Assembly (NCBI GenBank): GCA_023957775.1
Contig: JAMLGR010000011.1
Location: 62,001-126,000 of the forward strand
Length of the DNA: 64,000 nucleotides
Reading direction: 5' to 3'
Source: Fimbriimonadaceae bacterium
Lineage (GTDB): Bacteria > Armatimonadota > Fimbriimonadia > Fimbriimonadales > Fimbriimonadaceae
This document shows, one piece after another, positions 34,293-42,692 of the stretch; within the stretch, counting starts at the first letter, position 1; every line of letters begins with the position of its first letter. The notes beneath the pieces were generated by a model. It saw only the letters and a program-made list of their open reading frames with translations. It made no database searches and was not told the origin of the DNA. The translations under genes and the position numbers were made by a program.

Positions 34293-35960
34293 ATGGTGAG
34301 ACCCATGGCTCTCCTGGCCACCCTGTCAATCGCTATGGTCGCCCTTGCCGGGCCCGGTCCGCTCGATGCGCGCCAGACGCGGCTGATCGACCTGGCCCTC
34401 CACCCTTACGCCCAGCCCGACGCCCCGGGCGCTGTCGTCGGTGTGGTTCGGGGCGGCAAATTCCTCTATCGCAAAGGCGTCGGCATGGCGGACCTCGAGC
34501 GGAACGTGAAGCTCACTCCAGAGCACGTGTTCTTCGTCGCCTCGGTCAGCAAGCAGTTCACGGCGACGTGCGTGCTGCTGCTCGAGGAGCAGGGAAAGCT
34601 GAAGCTGAGCGATCCGGTGCGCAAGTACGTCCCCGAACTGCCCCACTACGACCCCGAACCCACGATCCAGCACCTGCTCAACCACTCGAGCGGCATCCGC
34701 GATTACTACAGCCTCAACGAGCTGAAGGGGATCGACATCGAGTCGTACTACACCGATGCCGACATCCTCTCCCTGATCTGCCGCCAGAAGGAGCTGAACT
34801 TCAAGCCCGGCGACCAGTACTCCTACTCCAACTCGGGATACTTCCTGCTCAAGACGATCGTGGAGCGCGTCTCCAAGCAGAGCATCCAGCAGTTCAGCCA
34901 CGAGCAGATCTTCGAGCCCCTCGGCATGAGCCATACGCGGTACCAGGACGGTGTGGGCATGCTCGTCCCGGGGCGCGCCCTCGCCTATGGCGGCTCGATC
35001 GAAGGCGGGTTCGCCAACGCGCACAACAGCGACGCCGTGGTGGGCACGCGCGGCCTCTTGACGACCATCGACGACTTCCAGAAGTGGTTCGACAACTTCA
35101 AGCACAACAAGCTGGGCAAGGGCAAGCAAGAGCTGATCGCCCGACTCACGACCCCGCAGAAGTTCAACGACGGCACGCCTATGACCTACGCCTGCGGGTT
35201 GATCGTGCGAGACATCCGCGGAGTGAAGCGGATCGCGCACACCGGGTTCTTCGCCGGCTATCGAACGCGGGTGAACTACTATCCGGACTCCGACACGATG
35301 AGCTTCGTGTTCTGCAACTCCTACGCGATCGATCCGGACGCCCTCTCCGACAAGATCGAGGCGATCGTTCTGGCCGACCAGTTTGAAAAGCCGAAGCCTC
35401 CCGAGAAGCCGCGGGAAGCGAAACCGGTTCCCGTAGAGCCCGCCTCCCTGCTGCCGCTGGTGGGGCTCTATCTCGACGCGGAGTCGAACGCGCTCCTCGA
35501 GGTGACCCTGGGCGAGGCGGGCCTCGTGCTGGTCGACGATGCGGCCGTCCAGAAGCGTCTCGTCGCCGAAGGCGCCGACCGCTTCTACGAGCCCACCAAG
35601 GGAGAAGAGGTCGCGATCGTGTCCCGCAACGGGCGCCCCGTCGGGTTCACCGTGAAGCCGCCAGAGGGGAAAGCCCGCACCTTCGAGCGCCAGGTGCGCG
35701 TGACGTACGACGCAAAGGCCCTCGAGAAGTTTGCTGGCACCTACGAGTCGGAAGAGGTGGGGGCCGAGCACCAGATCGTGATGGAGGACGGTGCGTTGGT
35801 GCTCAAGGTGTACGACGACAAGCACACCCTCAAGGCGCTGCCCAACGGGGATTTCACATGCCCCCTGGGCCGGGTCTCCTTCGCCCCCGACGCAAGTTCG
35901 TACGTCGTGTACGGAGGCCGGGTCAAACGCATGCCGTTCCAACGAAAACGCGACCCCTAG
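34293..35960 (+). CDS. Serine hydrolase, class C beta-lactamase-like
   Basis: 555 residues from ATG 34293, with signal peptide MALLATLSIAMVALAGP. The penicillin-recognising domain has the nucleophile motif SVSKQF (SxxK), YSNSGY (YxN) and HTGFFAGY (HTG, for KTG). LLNHSSGIRDYY is a common family element. Residues about 400-550 are an added beta-rich region with internal repeats (PLVGLYLDAESNALLEVTLG and KFAGTYESEEVGAEHQIVME), as in lipocalin-like C-terminal domains of peptidases and esterases of this family. Likely a peptidase or esterase on peptidoglycan or D-amino peptides rather than a drug-inactivating enzyme. A double REP-like repeat follows. Confidence 0.9.
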   Translation: MVRPMALLATLSIAMVALAGPGPLDARQTRLIDLALHPYAQPDAPGAVVGVVRGGKFLYRKGVGMADLERNVKLTPEHVFFVASVSKQFTATCVLLLEEQGKLKLSDPVRKYVPELPHYDPEPTIQHLLNHSSGIRDYYSLNELKGIDIESYYTDADILSLICRQKELNFKPGDQYSYSNSGYFLLKTIVERVSKQSIQQFSHEQIFEPLGMSHTRYQDGVGMLVPGRALAYGGSIEGGFANAHNSDAVVGTRGLLTTIDDFQKWFDNFKHNKLGKGKQELIARLTTPQKFNDGTPMTYACGLIVRDIRGVKRIAHTGFFAGYRTRVNYYPDSDTMSFVFCNSYAIDPDALSDKIEAIVLADQFEKPKPPEKPREAKPVPVEPASLLPLVGLYLDAESNALLEVTLGEAGLVLVDDAAVQKRLVAEGADRFYEPTKGEEVAIVSRNGRPVGFTVKPPEGKARTFERQVRVTYDAKALEKFAGTYESEEVGAEHQIVMEDGALVLKVYDDKHTLKALPNGDFTCPLGRVSFAPDASSYVVYGGRVKRMPFQRKRDP

Positions 35961-36039
35961 CGGAAAGGGTGCCACGCCCGCTTGACGGGCGTGCTGAGAG
36001 CCATTGCGGAAAGGGTGCCACGCCCGCTTGACGGGCGTG
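35960..36039. repeat. REP-like palindromic repeat, two tandem copies
   Basis: Two direct copies of GCGGAAAGGGTGCCACGCCC continuing with GCTTGACGGGCGTG begin at 35960 and 36006 (period 46 bp). They lie between the convergent serine hydrolase and PQQ dehydrogenase genes. Confidence 0.9.
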
Positions 36040-36048
36040 AGTTCCCAG

Positions 36049-37515
36049 CTAGTCCGTGGGGACGAGGCGGATGATCTTGTCCGGCTGGTTCAGGATCACG
36101 TAGAGGTTCCCGTCGGGGCCGAAGGCGACGTCCCGCACACGCCCCATGCCGTGGAGGATCTCCTCGCGGTCGTAGAATTCGCCGTCCTTCATGCGAAGGC
36201 GGTCGACGTTGGCGCCTGCCAGGCCTCCGGCGAAGAGGTCGCCCTTCCACTTCGCAAAGGCCTTGCCTCGGCACACGTCGAGCCCGCAGGCGCCGATCGA
36301 CGGCAGCCAGCGGAACACGTGCATCGTGAAATCCTGGTCGCCCGTCGGCCAGGGGAGCACGAAGGGCGAGTCGTTGTAGTTGATTGAAGTCGAGATCACC
36401 GGCCAGCCGTAGTTGTGGCCCTTCTGGATCAGGTTGACCTCGTCGCCGCCGCGCGGACCGTGCTCGGTGTCCCAGAGGTTGCCGTCGAGGTCGAACACCA
36501 GCCCCTGCGGGTTTCGGTGGCCGAGGGTCCACATCGGGTTGCCCGGGTAGGGGTTGTCGGAAGGGATGCTGCCGTCCTCGTTGAGGCGCATGATCTTGCC
36601 GTAGGGGGTCGTCGGGTCCTGCGCCCGCATGTTCGTGCCCCGCTCACCCACCGAGAAGAAGATGTGGCCCTTGCCGTCGAACACGACCTCGGTGCCGAAG
36701 TGGATGCCCGCGCCGGAGTAGAACTTCTGGTCCGCCTCGTAGATGGTCTGCTCGGCCGTCCACTTCGCACCGCCGTTGGAAAAGTCGATCTTGCCGCGCA
36801 CGATCTTCGTGAGCGCTTCCCTGTTCCCGGATTTCGCCTGGTCGGCGATCCCGAGGTAGATCCAGCCGTTCTTGGCGTAGTCCGGGTGCGGCGCCACCTC
36901 GAGGAGTCCGCCTTGGCCGAGTTCGATGCTCGGGGGAATCCCGTCCACCTTGGTCAGGGTCCCCTTGTCGATCACAAAGAGCACGCCGGGGCGGTTGGTG
37001 ACGAGCGCGCGCCCGTCGGGGAGCCAGTCGATGGACCACGGGGTGGAGAGTCCCTTCCCCGAGTCGACGAAGTCTTCGATGCGGTAGCTGTGAAGGTCGG
37101 TCTTCACCACGCCGTTCACCGGCCGCGTCGAGCCGGTCTCGGCGCGCAGCGCCTTGGCCTGCAGCTCGCGGATGTGGACGACGAGCGCCCAGATCTCCCG
37201 GTCGGTCAGCGTTGGCCCGTACGCCTCCATCCCCATGTCCTTCCGTCCGTTCTTGATCGTGTCGAAGTAAATCCGATCGTTGTCCTGGTCGAATCGCCCC
37301 CACGTGTTGAAGCTGTGGGCGCCTGCACCACCACCCTCGCCGTTCACGCCGTGGCACTTGGCGCACGTGTCGTTGTAGAGCTGGGTGACGTTGCGCGCTT
37401 GGCCGGCTTCGGAAGGTCCTCCGCCCGTCGGGTCGGCCGGATCGGAGGGGGCGAAGGAGCATGCGGCGGCGAGGCTGGAGGCCGCCAGTGCGAAAAGAAG
37501 TTGTCGGGCGATCAC
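36049..37515 (-). CDS. Cytochrome c-PQQ sugar dehydrogenase fusion, lipoprotein
   Basis: 488 residues from GTG 37515. The N-terminus has a signal with a possible lipobox (SSLAAAC, Cys19). Residues 40-120 are a cytochrome c domain with heme motif CAKCH (51-55) and a likely distal Met in KDMGMEAYGPTL. From about 150 to the end is a soluble aldose/glucose dehydrogenase propeller (GSDH): PWSIDWLPDGRALVTNRPG, WIYLGIADQAKSGN, TEHGPRGGDEVNLIQKG and GRVRDVAFGPDGNLYVIL. It would oxidise sugars in the periplasm and pass electrons to the respiratory chain through heme. TACCTT lies 7 nt upstream. It follows the ferredoxin operon by 30 nt. Confidence 0.92.
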   Translation of the reverse strand: MIARQLLFALAASSLAAACSFAPSDPADPTGGGPSEAGQARNVTQLYNDTCAKCHGVNGEGGGAGAHSFNTWGRFDQDNDRIYFDTIKNGRKDMGMEAYGPTLTDREIWALVVHIRELQAKALRAETGSTRPVNGVVKTDLHSYRIEDFVDSGKGLSTPWSIDWLPDGRALVTNRPGVLFVIDKGTLTKVDGIPPSIELGQGGLLEVAPHPDYAKNGWIYLGIADQAKSGNREALTKIVRGKIDFSNGGAKWTAEQTIYEADQKFYSGAGIHFGTEVVFDGKGHIFFSVGERGTNMRAQDPTTPYGKIMRLNEDGSIPSDNPYPGNPMWTLGHRNPQGLVFDLDGNLWDTEHGPRGGDEVNLIQKGHNYGWPVISTSINYNDSPFVLPWPTGDQDFTMHVFRWLPSIGACGLDVCRGKAFAKWKGDLFAGGLAGANVDRLRMKDGEFYDREEILHGMGRVRDVAFGPDGNLYVILNQPDKIIRLVPTD

Positions 37516-37522
37516 GCTAGGG

Positions 37523-37528
37523 AAGGTA
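37523..37528 (-). promoter_or_regulatory. -10-like element (TACCTT)
   Basis: TACCTT on the minus strand, 7 nt before GTG 37515; in line with the leaderless pattern but with one extra base. Confidence 0.35.
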
Positions 37529-37545
37529 CCCGCTCGCTCCGGTGT

Positions 37546-39699
37546 CTACGCAAAGACCTTGGCCCGCTCCAGCAACTCCTCCAATCCGGGCTCGTCGGGA
37601 TTGCGCGGCTTTCCAGGGTGGATGATCGCCACCTGGCAGCTTTCCGCCGCCTCGACGAGCTGCCGGAAGGTGCCTGCATCGGGGTCGGCGATGTAGGCCT
37701 GCTTGTTCTCGTTGTAGGCGAACATCTTCGCGTTGACCTGGGTGCACTCGTTGCAGCTCGTGCACCGCGCCGTCTCGATGTAGGGATCGTCCGTTTGCGG
37801 CGTCTCGACGGGTTCGACGGGCTCCTCCGGAGTCGCCGGCTCGGGGGAGGCGGGCACTACCTCGGAGGATTCCACAGAAGGGATTGCTTGGGCCTCCCAA
37901 GCGTGGCGCTCGGCCTCGAGCAGCCGTTGGGCATGCGAATTGTGGATGCCCCCCAACTCCTGCAGGCTGCGCCACATGCCGAGGCAACGCCGCCCCTCGC
38001 GCAGCAGCCGTTGGTCGGCCAGCACCTTGTGCAGCCGATCGTCTCCGTCGACGAGCATCACGTACGGCACCTGATCCGGGAGGCCCTTGGATTCGCGCGC
38101 CAACGCGTCCGGCGCCGTCATCATCGTGCCGTTCCACCGCTCCCGATCGACGCGCGCGAAGTGGTTGGCGAACCGAAGGTCGCATGCCGCAAAGTCGAGG
38201 AAGGTGAAGGCGAGCTCCTCTTCCACGCGCTGCATGTCGGCACCCTCGTACGAGAAACGATGAACGGGCCAATCCAACTCGGGCTGGGGATTGTCGTCGA
38301 GGCGGAACCGCGTCGCCCAGTCGCCTCCGCCGAACGGGTCGTACACAAAGGCGGGAAACGCCCGGGACTCCGTCGCCGCCGCCGCCACCAAATAGGGAGG
38401 AATCGGGCCGTGCGAGCCTCCGGCGCCGGAGTACACGCTGAACAGGGCCGGTCCCGGCGCGGCAATGCCCTTGGCGAGGCGATTGCGCATCGCCGGAAGG
38501 CTTGAGGCGCCGGCTTGGAGCACGAACACGTCGCTGAGGCTCAGCGCGGTGGAGACCAGGTGCCGGTTGTGGAGCCCGAAGGCGAGGTGCTCGTCGCCGG
38601 CGCGGTCTCCTCCCAAGAGGTCGTCGGTTTGGATCACGATCTTCATGGGGAGGCCCATGGCGAGCATTTCGACGAGACGCGCGTTCTCCGGCGCCTTCAT
38701 CTTCCCCGAATTCACGCACACGAGGTAATCCGGAAACGAGTCGAGGTCCGAGGGGTCCAGGCCGTTGGCCCCGAAGTCTGCGAAGAGCGGCTCATGCCAC
38801 GACTCGCGGTACTCCCCCCGGACCTCCAGGTCCGCGATAGCCATCGCGCGGGCGAGTTCGATGGCGTGGGGAAGCCGATCGTGGTACGCCTCCAAGGCCG
38901 CGGACGCGCTCTCGAAGACAAACTCGTAGGGCTGGGCACCGCCGTCGGAACTGGGATAGAAGCGCTGCCCGCGGAGGACCTCCAGAAGCGACTCGATCCG
39001 CTGCCGTCTCGCTTCGGGCAGGGCTTCGACGGGTGCATTGCGGGCAAGTGTCCGCGAAAGCGCGTCGAAGTCGAACGCCGACTCGAAGCTCGAACCGATC
39101 GAGGCTTTGAGGTTTGCTGGGCTGCGGCCTGCTTCCGAGCGGACGAAGTCCGCCCGGAGGATTTCGGACAGCCGGAGCACGAGGCGCTCCACCTCGGCCC
39201 GGAGGGCGCGGCCCTTTCGCGTGTGCGCCGCGCGCCAAAGGTGGGCGAACAGCCGGGACGGCATCGCGCGATCGCAATCCACCACGGGGCCGTCGGCTCC
39301 GAGCGCAGCGCGAAGCGATTCCGCATTCTTCGCGAACACCTCGTCCCGTTCGAGCACGAGGCGGGCGATCGACTTCTGCACCAACTCCGAGAGGTCGCCC
39401 TGTGCACCTCCGGCGACTCGGGTGCGCACGTCTAGCTCGATGGCGCGGGCGTGGTGGACCAGTTGGCTTCGGTCGGCGTCTTCAGGAAAGCCTGCCAGGG
39501 CCCGGTCGAACAGCTCGGAGAGGCTCAACACCTCGTTTGGGGCGAGTACCAGAGGGAAGTCGTAGCGCAGGTTCGTTAGGTCCCGGAAGCGCGCGAACAA
39601 GGCGGGTCGAAGGTCGCCCGCCTGGAGGGGCTGGACTCCCGGCGCGTCGATGCGGCCGGTGAGATGAAACGTCAGTTGGGCTTGTCGATCGGTTTCCAT
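37546..39699 (-). CDS. Large ferredoxin-fusion protein with a degenerate PFOR-like region
   Basis: 717 residues, with GGAG 5 nt before ATG 39699. Residues 1-320 are mostly helical and unrecognised. Residues about 345-460 resemble the C-terminal TPP-domain part of NifJ: GLPMKIVIQTDDL matches GRDVNILVMDTEV, and GPALFSVYSGAGGSHG matches GPSLVLAYSHCIAHG of the NifJ encoded here (about 995-1110). The TPP/Mg motif (GDGWAYDIG) and the SNTGGQ loop are missing, so this part cannot be a working PFOR site. The C-terminus is a one-cluster ferredoxin: Cys646, 649, 652 and 688. It follows korB by 13 nt. Likely an electron carrier or adapter for the oxidoreductases. Not known to me by name. Confidence 0.82.
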   Translation of the reverse strand: METDRQAQLTFHLTGRIDAPGVQPLQAGDLRPALFARFRDLTNLRYDFPLVLAPNEVLSLSELFDRALAGFPEDADRSQLVHHARAIELDVRTRVAGGAQGDLSELVQKSIARLVLERDEVFAKNAESLRAALGADGPVVDCDRAMPSRLFAHLWRAAHTRKGRALRAEVERLVLRLSEILRADFVRSEAGRSPANLKASIGSSFESAFDFDALSRTLARNAPVEALPEARRQRIESLLEVLRGQRFYPSSDGGAQPYEFVFESASAALEAYHDRLPHAIELARAMAIADLEVRGEYRESWHEPLFADFGANGLDPSDLDSFPDYLVCVNSGKMKAPENARLVEMLAMGLPMKIVIQTDDLLGGDRAGDEHLAFGLHNRHLVSTALSLSDVFVLQAGASSLPAMRNRLAKGIAAPGPALFSVYSGAGGSHGPIPPYLVAAAATESRAFPAFVYDPFGGGDWATRFRLDDNPQPELDWPVHRFSYEGADMQRVEEELAFTFLDFAACDLRFANHFARVDRERWNGTMMTAPDALARESKGLPDQVPYVMLVDGDDRLHKVLADQRLLREGRRCLGMWRSLQELGGIHNSHAQRLLEAERHAWEAQAIPSVESSEVVPASPEPATPEEPVEPVETPQTDDPYIETARCTSCNECTQVNAKMFAYNENKQAYIADPDAGTFRQLVEAAESCQVAIIHPGKPRNPDEPGLEELLERAKVFA

Positions 39700-39712
39700 G
39701 GCGGCTCCGTGG

Positions 39713-40699
39713 TCAGGCGTTGGATCCTCCCTCGCTGCCTTGCGGCCAAACGGTGAACTTGTCGAACTCGCGGTCCAGCCCCTCCTGAACCATGCGGGCC
39801 GTGCGCAGCCTCTTGTCGCTCCTCAGGTTCTCGTACAGCGGGGCATCGGGGTTGTGATAGAGGATGCCGACGGGAATTGGGTCGCCCGCGGAGGCGATCT
39901 CGCGTGCGCGGTCGATGTTCGCCGGATCGTGTTCTTCCTGCCGCGAGTACACGCGGGATAGGTCGGCGTCGAACGTCAATCCGTTCTCGTGCTTGAGCAA
40001 TAGGACCCGCTGGGGATCGTGCAGCCAAGGGTCCATGTTCTTGGGCAGCCACTCCGGACAGCGCTGCACGATGCGCACGAACGAGAAGCCCTGGTGGCGG
40101 TAGGCGGCCAGCAGAATCTGGTAGAGGACCTCGGGAATCCAGTCCACGGCCTGGGCCACGAACGACGCGCTATGCACGCCCAACGTGACCGAAAGCGGGT
40201 TCATCGCGCCCAGATACGAGCCCCGGGGCGTCGTGTTGGTCACCAGGCCGAGGGGAGAGGTGGGGGAGGCCTGCATCTTGGTGAGGCCGTAGATCTGGTT
40301 GTCGTGCAGCATCACCGTCAGGTTCATGTTGTAGCGAAGGGCGTGCAGCCAGTGCGCGGCGCCGATGCTGCAACAATCGCCGTCCCCGGTGCTGACGAAC
40401 ACGTCCAGATCGGGACGCGCCATCTTGATCCCCTCTGCAATCGGAAGCGCACGGCCGTGGATGCCGTGGAACCCGTACGTGTTCATGTAGTGGGGCAGGC
40501 GGCTCGAGCATCCGATGCCCGAGACGAACACGGTCTTCTCGGGGCGCAAGGCTTCATCGCGGCACAGTCTCTGCACGGCGGCGAGGATCGCGTTGTCGCC
40601 GCAGCCCGTGCACCAGCGGGGCACGCCCTTTTGGTAGTCCTCGAGGTCGAATCGTTCTTCGACCATCCGCAGCAGACATTCGGTGGGTGCGTTGTGCAT
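39713..40699 (-). CDS. korB: 2-oxoacid:ferredoxin oxidoreductase, beta subunit
   Basis: 328 residues, with GAGGAG before ATG 40699. The TPP-binding subunit: CTGCGDNAIL (Cys30, 33), VSGIGCSSRLPHYM, GRALPIAEGIK, and the TPP motif GDGDCCSIG (104-112) with Asn133 in HDNQIYGLT. The sequence ASPTSPLGLVTNTTPRGSYL is typical of the 2-oxoglutarate or general 2-oxoacid Kor type. It cleaves a 2-oxoacid with CoA and reduces ferredoxin. With KorA (upstream, 10-nt gap) it forms the enzyme. Substrate choice (2-oxoglutarate or branched 2-oxoacids) is not fixed by sequence; branched acids would suit the acyl-CoA mutase. Confidence 0.95.
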   Translation of the reverse strand: MHNAPTECLLRMVEERFDLEDYQKGVPRWCTGCGDNAILAAVQRLCRDEALRPEKTVFVSGIGCSSRLPHYMNTYGFHGIHGRALPIAEGIKMARPDLDVFVSTGDGDCCSIGAAHWLHALRYNMNLTVMLHDNQIYGLTKMQASPTSPLGLVTNTTPRGSYLGAMNPLSVTLGVHSASFVAQAVDWIPEVLYQILLAAYRHQGFSFVRIVQRCPEWLPKNMDPWLHDPQRVLLLKHENGLTFDADLSRVYSRQEEHDPANIDRAREIASAGDPIPVGILYHNPDAPLYENLRSDKRLRTARMVQEGLDREFDKFTVWPQGSEGGSNA

Positions 40700-40709
40700 C
40701 GTCTCCTCG

Positions 40710-42692
40710 CTAGGCCTTCTTGAGCTTCTCCAAAAGCACTTGGCGTATCGTGTTGGGCTTGATCGGCTGACCCCGGACCTCGCTCCAGCAGTCCACGGCG
40801 ATCAGGGTGCGCGCGCGCAGCAGCATGGCGAGCGCGGAGTAGCGGCGGTTGCTCTCGTCGATGATCGAGTCCTCCAAACGGTCGCTCCAGTTGCCCTCGA
40901 TCGTCATCACCTGGTGGAAGCGCTGAAGGATCTCCTTGATCCCCTTCGGCATGGGTTGGATGAAGGTCAGATGAAGCGACGACACCTTGTGTCCCTCTTC
41001 TTGTAGCTGCCCCACGGCCTCTTCGATCGCACCCTTCGTGCTGCCCCATCCCACCACGAGGAGATCGCCCTTGGGGGGGCCGAACACCGGCGGAGTCTTC
41101 AGCGTCCGTTGAAGCGCGGCGAGCTTCAGGCTCCGGGCGCGCAGGCTACGCTCGTTGGTGTCCGAATCGTAGGCCACGTGGCTCAACTCGTCGTGGGCCA
41201 GCCCGGTCAACGTGTGGGTGCCTCCTGCCTGCCCAGGCAAGAACCGCCGCGCGAGACCCGTTTCAGGGTCCCAGTCGTACGGCTTCGAGCCGGGCTCGAT
41301 CGGCGTCTGGTCGATCGGTGGGGCCATCCAATCTTCTTGGAATGACGGCCGTGGGAAGGGCTGCTGCGACGTGGCCAGCGTGGCGTCGGAGAGGATCGCC
41401 ACCACCATGTTGAACGTCTCCGCGATCTTGCGGGCGGCGATCACGGAGTAGAAGCAGTCCTCGATCGTCGCAGGCGCCATGACGACCTTGGGCGCGTCGC
41501 CGTGACTTCCGAACATGGTCGTGAGGAGATCGCCCTGCTCGGTCTTCGTGGGCTGCCCGGTACTGGGACCGCCACGTTGCACGTTGACCACGACCAAGGG
41601 GATTTCGCCCATCACGGCCAACCCGATGGCCTCCTGCTTGAGCGAGTATCCGGGGCCGGAGGTCACGGTGACCGTGCATTTGCCCGCGTACGAGGCGCCG
41701 ATGGCGAATGCGCAGGCGGCGATCTCGTCCTCGGCCTGGTGCACCAGGCCGCCGACCTTGTCGAACGCCTCGCTCAAGTAGTGCGAAACCGAGGTCGCCG
41801 GGGTGATCGGGTACATCGCGCAGATCTCCATCCCCGAGGCGAGCACCCCGAGCGCCAGGGCCGTGTTCCCGTTCACGACGATCTGGGGCTCCGTCGCGCG
41901 GACGGCTGGGATCTTGTACTGGAAGTCGAGGTTCCGCTCGGCCCACGTGTAGCCCGCCTCCAGGAGATCGAGGTTCTTGTCGATGACCGCCTGGGTCTTC
42001 TTGCGGAAGGTGAGCGCGACCTGGTCGCGCGCGAGCTCCATGTCGAAGCTGTAGATGTTGCAGAGCATGCCCAGGACGAACATGTTCTTGCCCTTGCGCG
42101 CATCCGAGACGTGCCGCAGGCACTCCTGCTCCATCGGGATCTCGATCACCCGGTAACCGGCTGCGACGAGGCGTTGGACCGTGTCCATGTAGGACGCCGC
42201 GACGCTGGGATTCGGGTCGTCGCGCCACATGCTCTCCAGCAGGATCGTCGAGCCCGGTTTCAGTTCGCGGGAGTGGATGCGCCCAAGCAAGACCTGCTCG
42301 TTAAACGCCACGACGAGATCCGTCTCGTTGCCGCCGTTGGTCACGCGTTTGGCGCCCACACGGATGCGGTTGCCGCTCGCCCCCGCGACGCTGCGCGCCG
42401 GGGGACGAATCTCGGCGGGAATGATCTCGACCGTCCACACCCCGTTGCCGGTGCGCGCCGCGATGGCGCCGAACGATTGGCCGCAACGCTGGGCGCCCTC
42501 GCCCGAGTCGCTGATGACCTCGACGATGTGCTCCTGAAGCGTCACGACCGTCCGGCGCGGTGACTTGCGGCCCTTGGGGGCCACGTGTTGACCGTTTCCG
42601 TTGGTCGAGGGCGCGGGCGTGTCGAGCTTCGCTCGGCGGGTTTTAGGCGAGGCGGATTCGGGCAAAGTTCTGCTCCCTGGTGTCGATTCCAA
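40710..42692 (-). CDS. korA: 2-oxoacid:ferredoxin oxidoreductase, fused gamma-alpha subunit
   Basis: 660 residues if started at TTG 42692; TTG 42668 (GGAG 8 nt upstream) is a good alternative. Residues 50-235 are the gamma domain (ISDSGEGAQRCGQSFGAIAA, NETDLVVAFNEQVL). Residues 270-655 are the alpha domain with the pyrimidine-binding YPITPATSVS (294-303), the substrate-side EDEIAACAFAIGASYAGK and TSGPGYSLKQEAIG, and a C-terminal transketolase-like region (DLLVVGWGSTKGAIEEA). The gamma-alpha fusion is usual for KorA. The gene overlaps the NfnB-type gene by 26 to 50 nt, so both are translated together. Confidence 0.94.
   Translation of the reverse strand: MESTPGSRTLPESASPKTRRAKLDTPAPSTNGNGQHVAPKGRKSPRRTVVTLQEHIVEVISDSGEGAQRCGQSFGAIAARTGNGVWTVEIIPAEIRPPARSVAGASGNRIRVGAKRVTNGGNETDLVVAFNEQVLLGRIHSRELKPGSTILLESMWRDDPNPSVAASYMDTVQRLVAAGYRVIEIPMEQECLRHVSDARKGKNMFVLGMLCNIYSFDMELARDQVALTFRKKTQAVIDKNLDLLEAGYTWAERNLDFQYKIPAVRATEPQIVVNGNTALALGVLASGMEICAMYPITPATSVSHYLSEAFDKVGGLVHQAEDEIAACAFAIGASYAGKCTVTVTSGPGYSLKQEAIGLAVMGEIPLVVVNVQRGGPSTGQPTKTEQGDLLTTMFGSHGDAPKVVMAPATIEDCFYSVIAARKIAETFNMVVAILSDATLATSQQPFPRPSFQEDWMAPPIDQTPIEPGSKPYDWDPETGLARRFLPGQAGGTHTLTGLAHDELSHVAYDSDTNERSLRARSLKLAALQRTLKTPPVFGPPKGDLLVVGWGSTKGAIEEAVGQLQEEGHKVSSLHLTFIQPMPKGIKEILQRFHQVMTIEGNWSDRLEDSIIDESNRRYSALAMLLRARTLIAVDCWSEVRGQPIKPNTIRQVLLEKLKKA

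Noticed and set aside
34293-35960. Antibiotic-resistance beta-lactamase
   Set aside because: HTG replaces KTG, a long C-terminal domain is present, and such serine hydrolases are mostly peptidases or esterases.
36415-38505. Plus-strand frame of 696 codons
   Set aside because: Covers two strongly supported minus-strand genes and has no motif of its own.
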